Source of the DNA: Sialis fuliginosa
Lineage: Eukaryota; Arthropoda; Insecta; Megaloptera; Sialidae
Reading direction: 5' to 3'
Assembly: GCA_961205875.1 (NCBI GenBank)
Contig: OY540816.1
Location: 4,164,701-4,228,700, forward strand
DNA: 64,000 nucleotides
The position numbers and the translations under genes were made by a program. How positions within the stretch are numbered: position 1 is the stretch's first letter; the number at the start of each line of letters is the position of its first letter. Below the pieces are notes generated by a model that was not told where the DNA came from, did no database searches, and saw nothing but the letters and a program-made list of their open reading frames with translations. Below, piece after piece: positions 23,134 through 35,992 of the stretch.

Positions 23134-23676
23134 AGCGAGACTTTCAACGTGACTTGATATCGTCCTCTTAAAATTTAAGTGGTGTTGTCTCGGGTTGTCT
23201 CGTCCAAATTAAAGCCAATCTCGTCTCGATGTGTAGTCTTATTTTTTAGCATAAATTTACCCACTGAACTCTATTTTATTTATTTATTTTTTCTCTAGTT
23301 CAAATAGTGACTGTTGAAATATAAAAATAAATTACTCGTACATTAACATTTGGTATTACTTTGATGTCGCAGATGCTGGAAGCGATTAGATATACATTAG
23401 AGTAGATCAAGTTACTGTAGAAGTAATGCATGCAAGTCTATTTAGAAAGGGGAATATAGTAAAACAACGATTCTTGTAGTAGGTAGTTATTGTTGTTTTT
23501 GATTTTTTATAATTTCAATTTAATTAATAAGAATATTGTTTTTTTTCAAATAGAAAAACATTGAGTTTATTCTTGGAATCATCCAATTTCTTATTTTCTC
23601 TTATTAAAGAGAAAATAAAAAATTTATACAAACTAGGTAACTTTTTTTTGTATACAATAAGTAATATTAAGAATAA

Positions 23677-24008
23677 TGTCCGGTATTATAAAGGACCTAA
23701 CAAATTTGTTAGCTAACAAGCACTTTCAAGTGAGATATCAAACTTATATGACAGTTCTTTTGGAGTTTGTTGAAGACTTTGACAAGTTTCGCGCACGCGT
23801 TGTAGGTAAACACCAACGGTATTAAAACAGTGGTGATGTTATGAAAATTATTTTGTACAGTGAAAGATGCCAACCGTGTTACCATTAGTTGAAGTGTCAC
23901 TGCTCTAAATTCCATAACTAATCCATAGATACTAGTACATAATTAATACCCCATTTGAAAGTAATTGCTAGCTAGCAAATTTTGTTAGCTCCTTTATAAT
24001 ACCGGACA
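23677..24008. mobile_element. PIF/Harbinger-like MITE, copy 2 (332 bp)
   Basis: TGTCCGGTATTATAAAGGAC ends with TAA on both sides (23674-23676, 24009-24011). Opposite orientation to 6011-6342 and the same length. Substitutions in the shared 68-codon frame are about ten replacement to four silent, as expected for neutral drift. Confidence 0.8.
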
Positions 24009-24072
24009 TAAGAAGAATGTGACCATACTCATCGTCGAATCAAAAGTAAATGAAAAAAATACCAAAAGTTTC

Positions 24073-24205
24073 TTTAAGACCTCTATACACCACCCAATGT
24101 GACATATATAAAAAATACTACTTACTATAACAGTACCCAATTTACCCCCACTCTACCTCCCTAAAAATCAGCCCTGCAGATTTGGTGGTTTGTAGAGGCC
24201 TTTAA
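24073..24205. mobile_element. MITE, GGCCTCTATACACCAC family, copy 2
   Basis: Inverted ends TTTAAGACCTCTATACACCA and TGGTTTGTAGAGGCCTTTAAA. Diverged copy of 4368-4543. Confidence 0.68.
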
Positions 24206-24485
24206 ATGTAGAACTATCAAAAAATGTTATTAATTTGATATCAGTGATATCTTATTGGCGGCCCACAAAGTAGTTTTGGTGGTTCACAAAAGATGGAAAA
24301 ATAATAACTCCCATCCGCAGTAGTTGATTAAAAATGTACAAAAGTAAAATTGGTCCACGGTCTAATATAAGTTGAATAACGGCATTGTATTTTATTGAAA
24401 ACATGTTTATTGGTTTAATTATTAATATTAATATAATTATTGTGATTGTAACTAGAAAATAAAGTGAAATTTGATTTTAAAAATA

Positions 24486-25396
24486 GGGGAGACCGGGGGA
24501 ATGGCGCCACTCGGGGTAATGCCGCCACCCTATATAAACAGTAAACGATAGTCGGTGGAGAGGTCGCGATAAATGCTGTACTTTAGTGACAGAAGAAACT
24601 GCTTCAGTATTATCAAGGTTCTAATTAGAGAAGTGTAGTTATTATCGCAGAAAATATTGTTTTTTACTGTTTCGTTATAATTTGCGACTTATATATAAAT
24701 CGAGTTAAGTGTCTTTTTTTGTTAATTTATAGCCGTAATTAGTATGCGTACGCATTCAACTAATATTCAGTTACATTTATGTGTTATATTTTTTATGTGT
24801 AAGCGTCTTCACTAGTTGTGAATTAAGATCTTTCGCCATATTGTCATACCGGGGTAATGGCGCTATTATAGCTGGGGGCAATAAGGTAAATCCTCTCAGA
24901 TTAAAACTTAGAACCTCTAGTTATTGACGATCAAGAAGTTGAAGAGGTCTTCTATCTTGGGCAAAATAACGTAGACGTAGGCCTAATAACCGATAGCAGA
25001 AACCTACCCCAAACTGATAAAACTGAAGAAATGGCCATTTATAGTCCAGATGGCCTACCAGAAGTTCCCGGAACTTCGAGTACGTCTTCAAAAACAACCG
25101 ATGGCAGTTTTAATGTAGCATTGAACAAGTTATCTTTAATCCTAATTGCGGCAGCTAAACAAATCAGGGTGTGGCGGAATTACCCCGGTACCAGGGCAAT
25201 CGCGTCACCGTGGCCTTTTTAAACTTATTTTTAAATAACGTTAAAACTTCGCTTAACTAAGCTTTAAAGTATTTGTACAATGCGTGAGAAACTGTATAAC
25301 TAAATAGTCTGCTTATTTAAAGTGTTATGTTACCTACTTTAAAGTATAAGAAAAAATCGTTTTTCCTTAAGGTGGCGTGATTCCCCCGGTCTCCCC
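24486..25396. mobile_element. TA-flanked element (GGGGAGACCGGGGGAAT ends)
   Basis: The 911-bp element has 17-bp inverted ends and a TA on each side (24484-24485, 25397-25398). GCCATT/GGTAATG-type motifs recur in the interior. A 63-codon frame at 25031-25222 has no recognisable domain. TA targeting suggests a Tc1/mariner or pogo mobiliser, supplied in trans. Confidence 0.7.
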
Positions 25397-26064
25397 TACT
25401 ATGACTTGTTGTTTTTGAAGCCAACAGATTAACATAAATTCCGTCATTATTATAATAATTTACAATATTTATGATAAACAATTTCTGGTGGCGATGCTGG
25501 AGAAAGAAAATGATTATAACGGTAAAGAATTTCCGCGATGGTGAACTATTGAAAACACAGTTGGTACATACATACATATTCGAGGTTATGCTGTATAATT
25601 TGTAGAATATTAAACACACGGCGGTGTAAGTAAAGGGCACGGGTTTATTTCTAGATCAGTAAATCAGAAGTTACCACAGTAATGTGTATGTTTGTTTAAA
25701 TAGCCAGTGACAGCGCTGTACAGTTTATGGTATGTAAACAGGTGCAACTCATGTGTTTAATTTAAATCGAAATGGAAGTTGTAGACATCAATGATGTTTA
25801 TTTATTAAGACTTTTGGATCAAGATGAGAAATATATAAGATAAATGTGCATGAAGAATGCAAAAAGAATACTGACTCACTGTTGCACTCAGGTCTTCCCT
25901 GATTTATTTTTGTATTGCTTCGATGAAAATATTGTTTTTCTTAAAAAGTATATTTAAGTATGAGCCTGACGCTAAATATGATACAACTCAAGGAAAATGG
26001 TTTCTTGAGTGCATTTTATTTAATTGTATGGAGCATTTAGATGAGTTTATGAAATTATAAGGTA
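25397..26064. other. AT-rich intergenic DNA
   Basis: No gene or bounded repeat recognised. Confidence 0.45.
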
Positions 26065-26756
26065 CTGGCATCAGTAATGGCTATTTTTTTTAAATTAAAT
26101 GCACTGAATTATAAATATTTGTTAATATTTGATTAGTACATTTCTGAATATCTAATATTAATTTATATACATTTAATTGTCTTACAGTGTGATTTGATGA
26201 CAATCGGTCAATAGGTGTCAAAATGGTGGACATTTAAACTGTGGTATATTTAATGTTAAAATAAGATATGTATTAGTATAATAAGTAATTAAAATAAGAA
26301 TAAATGTTTAGGTTATAACTTTGTCTAAGATTGTTCAGACTGCATAGGACTGTGGCAGCGAGCAGATGTTAATAACAATAAAATATATAAGTTTATAATA
26401 ATTTAATCAACCAGTGTCTTTTCAATTTTATAAAACCTTTTAAAACAGAACATAAACTAATTATAATTATTAGTATAGTTTATTTATTAATTATTATATT
26501 ATCATAGTAACTAACTGCTTTACATTGTTTCAAATTTGATGATTCTTTCTTTTATATCTTTTGTGTCGTAGTACTTATCATTTTGTAATCATCAGCCAAG
26601 TGTCCATCACTGCGTGCTCATTACTGGTTTTACTTTATCCATTACTGGAGAAAAAACATAAACAAAACAAAAAGCTATAATTAAAAAAAAAACTATATTT
26701 GCGGACTTTGGTAATTAAATTGATTAAATAAAGAGTTACTTGTTTTATTAGTAACA
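26065..26756 (+). mobile_element. MITE, TACTGGCACCAGT family, copy 2 (right end lost)
   Basis: Begins CTGGCATCAGTAATGG after TA and shares GGTGTCAAAATGGTGGACAT and AAAGAGTTACTTGTTTTATT with the other copies. The last roughly 60 bp are missing. Confidence 0.68.
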
Positions 26757-26825
26757 AAACTCAAATCCGTTTACGATTTAGTGATCGTTTTAGGAGATTT
26801 TATTCCAAGACGAAAGTAGACCTTA

Positions 26826-28531
26826 GGGTCAATCCATATGAACTGGTCCAGCACTGGTTGCTCGATCATTCTAAAAAAAATTGATTTTTTGTGTGTAATT
26901 ACCCTAACATGTTGGTAGTTCGAAACGATCATTATTTTAATTTTATTGTTTTTTGTTTTCGCGTGACGGCCATATTTGTTATACAGGTCGCAGCATTTTT
27001 TGTACTTTAAAGGGTTCGCGGAAACTAAAATATCTCAGCTTCTATCAAACCTTTCAACACGGGACTAACAGCAAATTGTTCAGAATAAAACGGGCTACAA
27101 GATTACTTCTAGACATTTTCACCTAAATGTTATCCTAAAGGGTGAAATTTTAGCCTTAATTCTTAGTTCTATTTTTGAAAAAATCTCATTTTCAAGGGGA
27201 TGTTTTTGCAAGAAGGGGAAAAGTTAACAAGTCAAATTATTTTTTACAAATAGGTGGGTACTAGTTGTATTCACACACCAAAGTTCAACTCTGAGACTTG
27301 CCCCCTTTATTTTAAAAAATTCTCAAAATTTAAAAATTCGAGAAAATGGCACTTTTCAAAGCTAAATAACTCTGGTGGGGGACCAGATAAAAATCTGAAA
27401 TTTTAACCCATAATAGTACTACATAATGGTATTATGTACCAAAAATTTTGAGATTGAGATTTGACTACAAGCAGTGGTATTGCAACCACAATATTCAATA
27501 GGAGTTCATATGGTAATACAGAGTGTCAACATTAATATAATATCTATTACTATCTTTTTTCTTCTTGGAAATAGAAGAATGCTTGAATGAAGAAAAAAAT
27601 TGTATTTTTTCTGAATGTTTTTAAAATCTCATTTTTTATTTTCCGTCACTTCCGGTTGAACCGGAAATGATGTCAACTTTTGTTTTTCAAAGGTGACACC
27701 CTATATATATTTTATTTTTAGATAGAAAATTAGGTCAGTTTTAAAAATTTATAACACATATAATAACATAAAGTAACTCATAACAAAGATATAACATTTT
27801 TAAATTATTATTGAAACAAAACCACAACATGTACATACGCTCATTGAAACATGCATTTTTGGGGTTTCAATACCACTGCTTGTAGTCAAATCTCAATCTC
27901 AAAATTTTTAGTACATAATACCATTGTGTAGTACTATTATGGGCTAAAATTTCAGATTTTTGTCTGGTCCCCCACCAGGGTTATTTAGCTTTGAAAAGTG
28001 CCATTTTCTCGAATTTTCAAATTTTAAGAATTTTTTAAAATAAAGGGGGGCAAGTCTCAGAGTTGAACTTTGTGAATACAACTAGTACCCACCTATTTGT
28101 AAAAAATAATTTGACTTGTTAACTTTTCCCCTTCTTGCAAAAACATCCCCTTGAAAATGAGATTTTTTCAAAAATAGAACTAAGAATTAAGGTTAAAATT
28201 TCACCCTTTAGGATAACATTTAGGTGAAAATGTCTAGAAGTAATCTTGTAGCCCGTTTTATTCTGAACAATTTGCTGTTAGTCCCGTGTTGAAAGGTTTG
28301 ATAGAAGCTGAGATATTTTAGTTTCCGCGAACCCTTAAAAGTACAAAAAATGCTGCGACCTGTATAACAAATATGGCCGTAACGCGAAAACAAAAAACAA
28401 TAAAATTAAAATAATAGTCGTTTAGAACTACCAACATGTTAGGGTTATTACACACAAAAAAAATAAATTTTTTTTAGAATGGCCAAGCAACCATTTAATT
28501 TAATTTTGGACCATTTCATATGGATTGACCC
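26826..28531. mobile_element. 1.7-kb element with long inverted repeats
   Basis: Ends GGGTCAATCCATATGAA are inverted, and arms of about 650-700 bp (26826-27500, 27830-28531) are highly similar, for example TACCAACATGTTAGGGT on one side and its mirror. A short CTTA occurs on both flanks (26822-26825, 28532-28535) and may be the target duplication. The centre (about 330 bp) has no coding. Confidence 0.75.
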
Positions 28532-29045
28532 CTTAAATATAAAATTTCAGTTTTCTGTTTTGTTGTTTTTGAATTACACTTACAACGTCTACAGATAGAA
28601 ACACAAATATAGTCAGAATGGATTCAGAGAAAGTCAATATGGATATTTCGATCAAAATTTTGAATTCGAAAAAATCGGCTTGGTAATAGATACTTAAAAT
28701 ATATGTATTTCATACATATGACCATATAAGAGTGTTAAAAAAGCAATAGAGTATTAACTTTTTAAATACTTTGTTTATTTTTGATCATTGACTTTAATGT
28801 GATCACGCCCAATTCGCTTAAAACGATACAATGACAATAAATAAAAAAAAAAAATGGTTTTTGAGATGGTTGCAATCAGTGGCGCCGGAACCAATTTTTT
28901 TTTCTGGAGGTGGGGGTGGGGGCAGTACGAGCCTCAAAAATTAAGCTGACATAATTTTACTTTGCGTTCTTACTTAAAATTAAAAATTGACTTCAATTTC
29001 TTTAGCTTGGTTAATAACGTATTATTTGTTAAAAAATATAAATAC

Positions 29046-30758
29046 TAGGGTGGTCGTTATTTCCCAAACTGCTCGGATCCTCGCTCCTACCCCCCAAAAA
29101 GTTAGTTTAGGACTATAAAAGAAGAAACCCGTCGCTAAAACTCCTGCCCGTTTTAAAAAAACCGTTTTTTCGCATTATTACGATGTTATATTCGATAATG
29201 CGTGATAAGGACGTTATAAAATTTTCCTAAAATTTTGTGGACAATTATATTTGTACTATATTGAAGAAACTTTGTTCCTCTATCGTTTAAGATGCTTAAA
29301 AAAAAAATTTTAACGTAAATATAACGTTCCAAATCCGGAAAAAAGCAAAAAATTAACCTTTTTTTGAGCTTTTTTGGAATTTTGAGAAATTGTCGAATTG
29401 TATTGGCCTAAACAAATGTTACTACATTAAAGTAGACTTTAAGACCTTTAATTTATTTTTTTTAAAGATGTCTCTAAGTGATTTAGGTGCCGAGATATAA
29501 TTGTTTAAATATAAAAAAAAATTTAAAAACTTAATCTTTTAACAACGAAATTACACTCATCCAAACAATTAAAGGAACAAGAAGTGCTGTATCTTTGTGA
29601 AAAATGGCCGTATCGAAATAAAACAAAAAGCATTTTAAAGCTTCAAGTTTCTAGTTTTGAGATTTTTTAGCATATTTTTTTTTGAGTTAAGGTTATCGCG
29701 CAATCAAAAGAAATAGTGGGACACAAAAATTTTCCAATCTTTTAAATTTTTTTTAAGGGTCCGCGGGCTCGGGAAATTTTTTTTCAGTTAAACCAATGCA
29801 TTGGTCAGTTAACTTGCTTATTCAGCTTTAATTTGTTTGTTTTTTTGGTCTCTATCAATTTTTTTTGCCGAGATATTTGACTTTAAATGAAAAATGATTC
29901 TATTATCTTCGATCATCAATATATCAGCAACTTATGATTTAATAAAAAAAACAAATTAAAGCTGAATAAACAAGTTAACTGACCAATGCATTGGTTTATC
30001 TGAAAAAAAATTTCCCCATCCCGCGGACCCTTAAAAAAATTTAAAAAATTGGAAAGTTTTTGTGTCCCACTATTTCTTTTGATTGCGCGATAACCGTAAC
30101 TCAAAAAAAAAGTATGCTAAAAAATCTCAAAACTAGAAACTTGAAGCTTTAAAATGCTTTTTGTTTTATTTCGATACGGCCATTTTTCACAAAGATACAG
30201 CACTTCTTGTTCCTTTAATTGTTTGGATGAGTGTAATTTCGTTGTTAAAAGATTACGTTTTTAAATTTTTTTTATATTTAAAAAATTATATCTCGGCACC
30301 TAAATCACTTAAAGACATCTTTAAAAAAAGAAATTAAAGGTCTTAAAGTCTACTTTAATGTAGTAACATTTGTTTAGGCCAATACAATTCGACAATTTCT
30401 CCAAATTCCAAAAAAGCACAAAAAAAGGTTAATTTTTCGCTTTTTTCCGGATTTGGAACGTTATATTTACGTTAAAAAATTTTTTTAAGCATCTTAAACG
30501 ATAGAGGAACAAAGTTTCTTCAATATAGTACAAATATAATTGTCCACAAAATTTTAGGAAAATTTTAATACGTCCTTATCACGCATTATCGAATATAACA
30601 TCGTAATAATGCGAAAAAACGGTTTTTTGAAAACGGGCAGGGTTTAGCGACTACTGTTGGGAGTTTTAGCGACGGGTTTCTTTTTTTATAGTCCTAAACT
30701 AACTTTTTGGGGGGTAGGAGCGAGGATCCGAGCAGTTTGGGAAATAACGACCACCCTA
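29046..30758. mobile_element. Palindromic hAT element (1.7 kb)
   Basis: An exact 8-bp duplication ATAAATAC (29038-29045, 30759-30766) and TAGGGTGGTCGTTATTTCCC ends place it in hAT. The two halves are near-perfect inverted copies about 840 bp long, meeting around 29900. No transposase is encoded. Confidence 0.88.
29553..30234. mobile_element. ACACTCATCC foldback element, full copy
   Basis: It runs from ACACTCATCCAAACAATT to the mirror of the same motif, forming the inner part of the surrounding palindrome. Its left half recurs at 855-1275, so it moves or was copied independently of the surrounding hAT. Confidence 0.65.
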
Positions 30759-31039
30759 ATAAATACATAGAAATAAAGTGGAACCTCGTTAGTTCGTTTT
30801 TAAAGGGACTGGGGGAAAACACGTACTAACGAAATAAATTAACATGGGATATTATGGAAAAATGCCGGAATCTAAAAAAATAACTTTTTATTTTTTTTTG
30901 TCTCTGACTAAACTCCTGGTTACATTTTTTATTTGGTTTGTGAGCTTTACAAAAATTAAAGAATTTTTAGAGTAAAAAAAATACTGAAAATGTTGGGGGC
31001 GAAACTGTCTCCCCCTGCCCCTCGGCTCCGACGTCACGG

Positions 31040-31578
31040 GTTGCAATATTTATACTTAAAATTCATACATACATAGGTAAGCATAATTTAAAAATCATTT
31101 TATTTTATTACATTTTAGAACGATAAAAATATTTGAAAATAGATTTCAGAGCAATAAAATATAGAATATCAATGTGGGGCATTTATCAAAAACACATAAT
31201 CTGAGAAAACCACAGAGTTAATTTATGAAAAAGAAGCATTAGCGTTATTTTCATTCAACCCACATCGGCGTTTTCAAACTAACGTCCCACACATATTAAT
31301 TTGTGTATTATGTCTACAGTTACACATATAAAAATTGTAATATTTATTGTTGACGCTAACTTTTATCTTGGACCATTCCAGATACGGGTCGTAGCCGTTA
31401 TTCAGTTTGTGCTCGCGTCTATTTTAAAAATGTTTAGAAAATTATAGAAATACATATTGCACATGTGCATATTTATATATAAACATTTGTAGACAGATTG
31501 AGAATATTCCTTAAAATTCAGAACAAGTCTTATTTTTACACCATAACTTTTGGAAATTTAAAAAAATCTTTTATATAC
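31040..31578. other. AT-rich intergenic DNA
   Basis: No gene found. About 31500-31578 resembles sequence flanking the 20532-21406 unit (21407-21460), so the repeat unit extends past its inverted ends. Confidence 0.5.
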
Positions 31579-32465
31579 AGGAAGAGTCATATCAGGTGGA
31601 ACAAACTTGAAAAGTTTATTAAGAAAAAAATTCATATAAACATGTGTCCGGAAACACTTCGTGAGGGAGCTACAGACTCTCAAAGATTTTGTCTCAAATT
31701 AGTTTTTATTTAATATTTTGAGAACCCATTGTGATACAGTACTTAAATTTGACACCCGGTTTAATATTATACGTGTTATCGATTTCCAGTGTCAACCAAA
31801 GACCAGGATATATGGGGCCAGTCCGACCAGTGGGCCCATTGAGTTATATCTAGTTTTTTGTTCTTAAAAAAATCAGTTTGTCTCCACGTGGCCGTCCGCC
31901 GCCCCTTATGAACGGGAACCCAAGGCAGTTGCCCAGCCTCCCTCCCTAAAGCCAGTATTGCTGCTATACATTAACAAAATAAGCAACGAATTTTAATAAA
32001 TATAAAAATTTTAACATCAAGTATTCTTTTTTCCAAAGCTTACTTGACTTTTTAATATTGCACTCGAGTGATTGTTGTAGTTTTGGCTTATGACGCCTCG
32101 ACTAACAAAAATATTTTAGTTTTCCATGGCAATTGTGATTTTTATTCAATAATGAATAAAATGCTTTAAATAAAATATCTTTGTTATGAGTTGTTTTATT
32201 ATCGAAAATACGAAAAGCTTTGTTTTTTTAAAGAAAAATTGTTCTACGATTTCAAAATTTTCACTCGATCTTTCTTTTTTTAATCAGTTTAGTATAAATA
32301 CGTGTTTAATACTAAACCGATTATAAAATTTCATAACTGTTTCACAATGGGTTTTTCAAAATATTAAAAACTAATTTTAGACAAAATATTTGAGAGTCTG
32401 TAGTTCTCTCGCAAAGAATTTCCGGATACATGTTAATGAACTTTTTTCTTGAAATATATGGGCCT
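31579..32465. mobile_element. CATGTGTCCGGA inverted-repeat element, copy 2
   Basis: Opposite-orientation copy of 20532-21406, beginning near GTCATATCAGGTGGAACAAA. The far end is truncated after TTCTTGAAATATAT. No coding recognised. Confidence 0.7.
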
Positions 32466-32579
32466 AATAAAGTATTATTGTAAATAAAAATTGTGATTGC
32501 TAGAGTCAAAAACAGACCTAAATATGTAAAATTATATTCTCTTAGCTTCTATTATATGCTTATTTGGGTTCCGGTCAAT

Positions 32580-32878
32580 TTATCGTAAACAGTTTATCGT
32601 AAACAGTTTATCGTACAACAGTTTATCGTAAAACAATTTACCGAACGAACAATTTATCGTATGAACAATTTACCGTAAGAACAATTTATCGTAAAACAAT
32701 TTATCGTAAGAACAATTTATCGTATGGACAATTTACCGTAAGAACAATTTATCGTAAAACAATTTATCGTAAGAACAATTTATCGTATGGACAATTTACC
32801 GTATGAACAATTTATCGTAAAACAATTTATCGTAGAACAATTTATCGTAAAACAATTTATCGTAAAACAATTTATGTA
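32580..32878 (+). repeat. Terminal array, about 18 units of 15-17 bp
   Basis: Units alternate AACAATTTATCGTAAA, GAACAATTTATCGTAA and GGACAATTTACCGTAA variants. It forms the outer left arm of the palindromic element. Confidence 0.85.
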
Positions 32879-33422
32879 TTATTACTGTCACAGACTCCAC
32901 TGGACTTTCTTATACGTATTAAGGTCAAATCAATTATGAAAATATTATATAATATATTATTATATAGAAACCTTGTTTTATAATTTTATCAATTAAAAAA
33001 AATGTACAGATGCGTATTAAGTTAGATTTTAGGCCCAAATTATTAAAATAATAAATACACATTACATATAAATAATATATATAAACCTTATTTATTATTT
33101 AATCAATTAAAAAAAAATGTACAGAAGCGTATTGAGTAATTATTGAGACCCGTGTATTAAACTAATTAATAAACTCACAACTCGCCCCCTGTCACAGATG
33201 GAGGGTTGTAACTGGTCTCATTGGATCCGGCGGGAAAAATACTATAGGATTCTAGGGGGTGGGGGGCAAAACAACCCTCTATCTAGCACAGGAGTCGAGA
33301 TATTTACGATTTTCTGTAATGAATACCATAAGTAGCGAAACAGAAAAAATCAATATTTACAATAAATACTGCATATAAACATAAGATATTATTATTTAAT
33401 TTAATAGAATGAAATAAAAAGT

Positions 33423-33830
33423 TCAGGCATGTATTAAGTGATATTTTAAGCCCGTATTGTTAAAACAACAAATACACATATGTATATAGAAACCTTGTTT
33501 ATAATTTAGTCAGTTAAAAATAATTGTACAGAAGCGTATTGAGTGATTTTTGAGGCCCGTGTATTAAACTAATTAAAAAACTCACAAATCGCCCCCTGTC
33601 ACAGATGGAGGGTTGTAACTGGTCTCATTGGATCCGGCGGGAAAAATACTATAGGATTCTAGGAGAATGGGGGGCAAAACAACCCTCTATCTAGCACAGG
33701 AGTCGAGATATTTACGATTTTCTGTAATGAATACTATAAGTAACGAAACAGAAAAATTCAATATTTACAATAAATGCTGCATATAAACATAAGATATTAT
33801 TATTTAATTTAATAGAATGAAATAAAAAGT
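33423..33830 (+). repeat. 408-bp tandem unit (left arm)
   Basis: TCAGGCATGT recurs exactly 408 bp apart (33423 and 33831). The unit includes GGATCCGGCGGGAAAAATAC and CTATCTAGCACAGGAGTCGA. A partial unit precedes it (from about 33020) and another follows. Confidence 0.85.
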
Positions 33831-34441
33831 TCAGGCATGTATTAAGTGATATTTTAGGCCCGTATTGTTAAAACAACAAATACACATATGTATATAGAAA
33901 CCTTGTTTATAATTTAGTCAATTAAAAATAATTGTACAGAACCATATTGAGTGATTTTTGAGGCCCGTGTATTAAACTAATTAATAAACTCGCCTCTGTC
34001 ACGTGATGAAAGAATGTAATAGAACATTGTTTTACATTGAACTGTTTACCATAAATTGAACGCAAATCGATTAAATGATATTCAATGTTTCTAAATAGTA
34101 GGTATACGTGAATTTGTTATTTTAAGAATACAGGCCTATATTATCACTTGATATACATCTGTACATTTTTAAAATTTATTTAATTTAGTAATAACATCTA
34201 AGGTATATTATTATTGATATTGATTTTGTTTCTTTTTCACTATTTATTCATTATAGAAAATCGTAATTAACACGTCACCGATACGAGTAAGGGGGTTGTT
34301 TTTAATTAGTTTAATACACGGGACTCAAAAATCACTCAATACGCTTCTGTACAATTATTTTTAATTGACTAAATTATAAACAAGGTTTCTATATATGTAT
34401 ATTTGTTATTTTAACAATACAGACCTAAAATATCACTTAAT

Positions 34442-35665
34442 ACATGCCTGAACTTTTTTTTTCATTCTATTAAATTAAATAATAATATCATATGTTTCTA
34501 TGCAATATTTATTGTAAATATTGAATTTTTCTGTTTCGCTACTTATGGTATTCATTACAAAAAATCGTAAATATCTCGACTCCTGTGCTAGATAGAGGGT
34601 TGTTTTGCCCCCCACTCCCCTAGAATCCTGAAGTATTTTTCCCGCCGGATCCAATGAGACCAGTTACAACCCTCATTTTGTGACAGGGGGCGATTTGTGA
34701 GTTTATTAATTAGTTTAATACACGGGCCTCAAAAATCACTCAATACGCTTCTGTACAATTATTTTTAACTGACTAAATTATAAACAAGGTTTCTATATAC
34801 ATATGTGTATTTGTTGTTTTAACAATACGGGCTTAAAATATCACTTAATACATGCCTGAACTTTTTATTTCATTCTATTAAATTAAATAATAATATCTTA
34901 TGTTTATATGCAGTATTTATTGTAAATATTGAATTTTTCTGTTTCGCTACTTATGGTATTCATTACAGAAAATCGTAAATATCTCGACTCCTGTGCTAGA
35001 TAGAGGGTTGTTTTGCCCCCCATTCTCCTAGAATCCTATAGTATTTTTCCCGCCGGATCCAATGAGACCAGTTACAACCCTCCATCTGTGACAGGGGGCG
35101 ATTTGTGAGTTTTTTAATTAGTTTAATACACGGGCCTCAAAAATCACTCAATACGCTTCTGTACAATTATTTTTAACTGACTAAATTATAAACAAGGTTT
35201 CTATATACATATGTGTATTTGTTGTTTTAACAATACGGGCTTAAAATATCACTTAATACATGCCTGAACTTTTTATTTCATTCTATTAAATTAAATAATA
35301 ATATCTTATGTTTATATGCAGTATTTATTGTAAATATTGAATTTTTCTGTTTCGCTACTTATGGTATTCATTACAGAAAATCGTAAATATCTCGACTCCT
35401 GTGCTAGATAGAGGGTTGTTTTGCCCCCCAACCCCCTAGAATCCTATAGTATTTTTCCCGCCGGATCCAATGAGACCATCTGTGACAGGGGGCGAGTTGT
35501 GAGTTTATTAATTAGTTTAATACACGGGTCTCAATAATTACTCAATACGCTTCTGTACATTTTTTTTTAATTGATTAAATAATAAATAAGGTTTATATAT
35601 ATTATTTATATGTAATGTGTATTTATTATTTTAATAATTTGGGCCTAAAATCTAACTTAATACGC
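34442..35665 (-). repeat. 408-bp tandem array (right arm)
   Basis: The mirror motif ACATGCCTGA occurs at 34442, 34850 and 35258, each 408 bp apart. It runs inverted to the left-arm array and carries about one more unit. Confidence 0.85.
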
Positions 35666-35805
35666 ATCTGTACATTTTTTTTAATTGATAAAATTATAAA
35701 ACAAGGTTTCTATATAATAATATATTATATAATATTTTCATAATTGATTTGACCTTAATACGTATAAGAAAGTCCAGTGGAGTCTGTGACAGTAATAATA
35801 CATAA

Positions 35806-35992
35806 ATTGTTTTACGATAAATTGTTTTACGATAAATTGTTTTACGATAAATTGCTTTACGATAAATTGCTTTACGATAAATTGTTTTACGATAAATTGT
35901 TCTACGATAAATTGTTTTACGATAAATTGTTCATACGGTAAATTGTCCATACGATAAATTGTTCTTACGATAAACTGTTTACGATAAATTGA
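35806..35992 (-). repeat. Terminal array, about 12 units of 16 bp
   Basis: Mirror of 32580-32878 (TTTTACGATAAATTGT units). It makes a spurious reading frame of repeated FIVKQ. Confidence 0.85.

Larger units (their letters stand above)
28877..31039. mobile_element. Outer hAT element of a three-level nest
   Basis: An exact 8-bp duplication GTTGCAAT (28869-28876, 31040-31047) bounds CAGTGGCGCCGGAACC at the left and the mirror of CCGTGACGTCGGAGCC at the right. Without its insert it is about 440 bp. It holds the hAT at 29046-30758, which in turn contains the element at 29553-30234. Confidence 0.82.

Noticed and set aside
25031-25222. 63-codon frame inside the GGGGAGACCGGGGG element
   Set aside because: No transposase motif and no sign of selection; likely chance or a decayed scrap.
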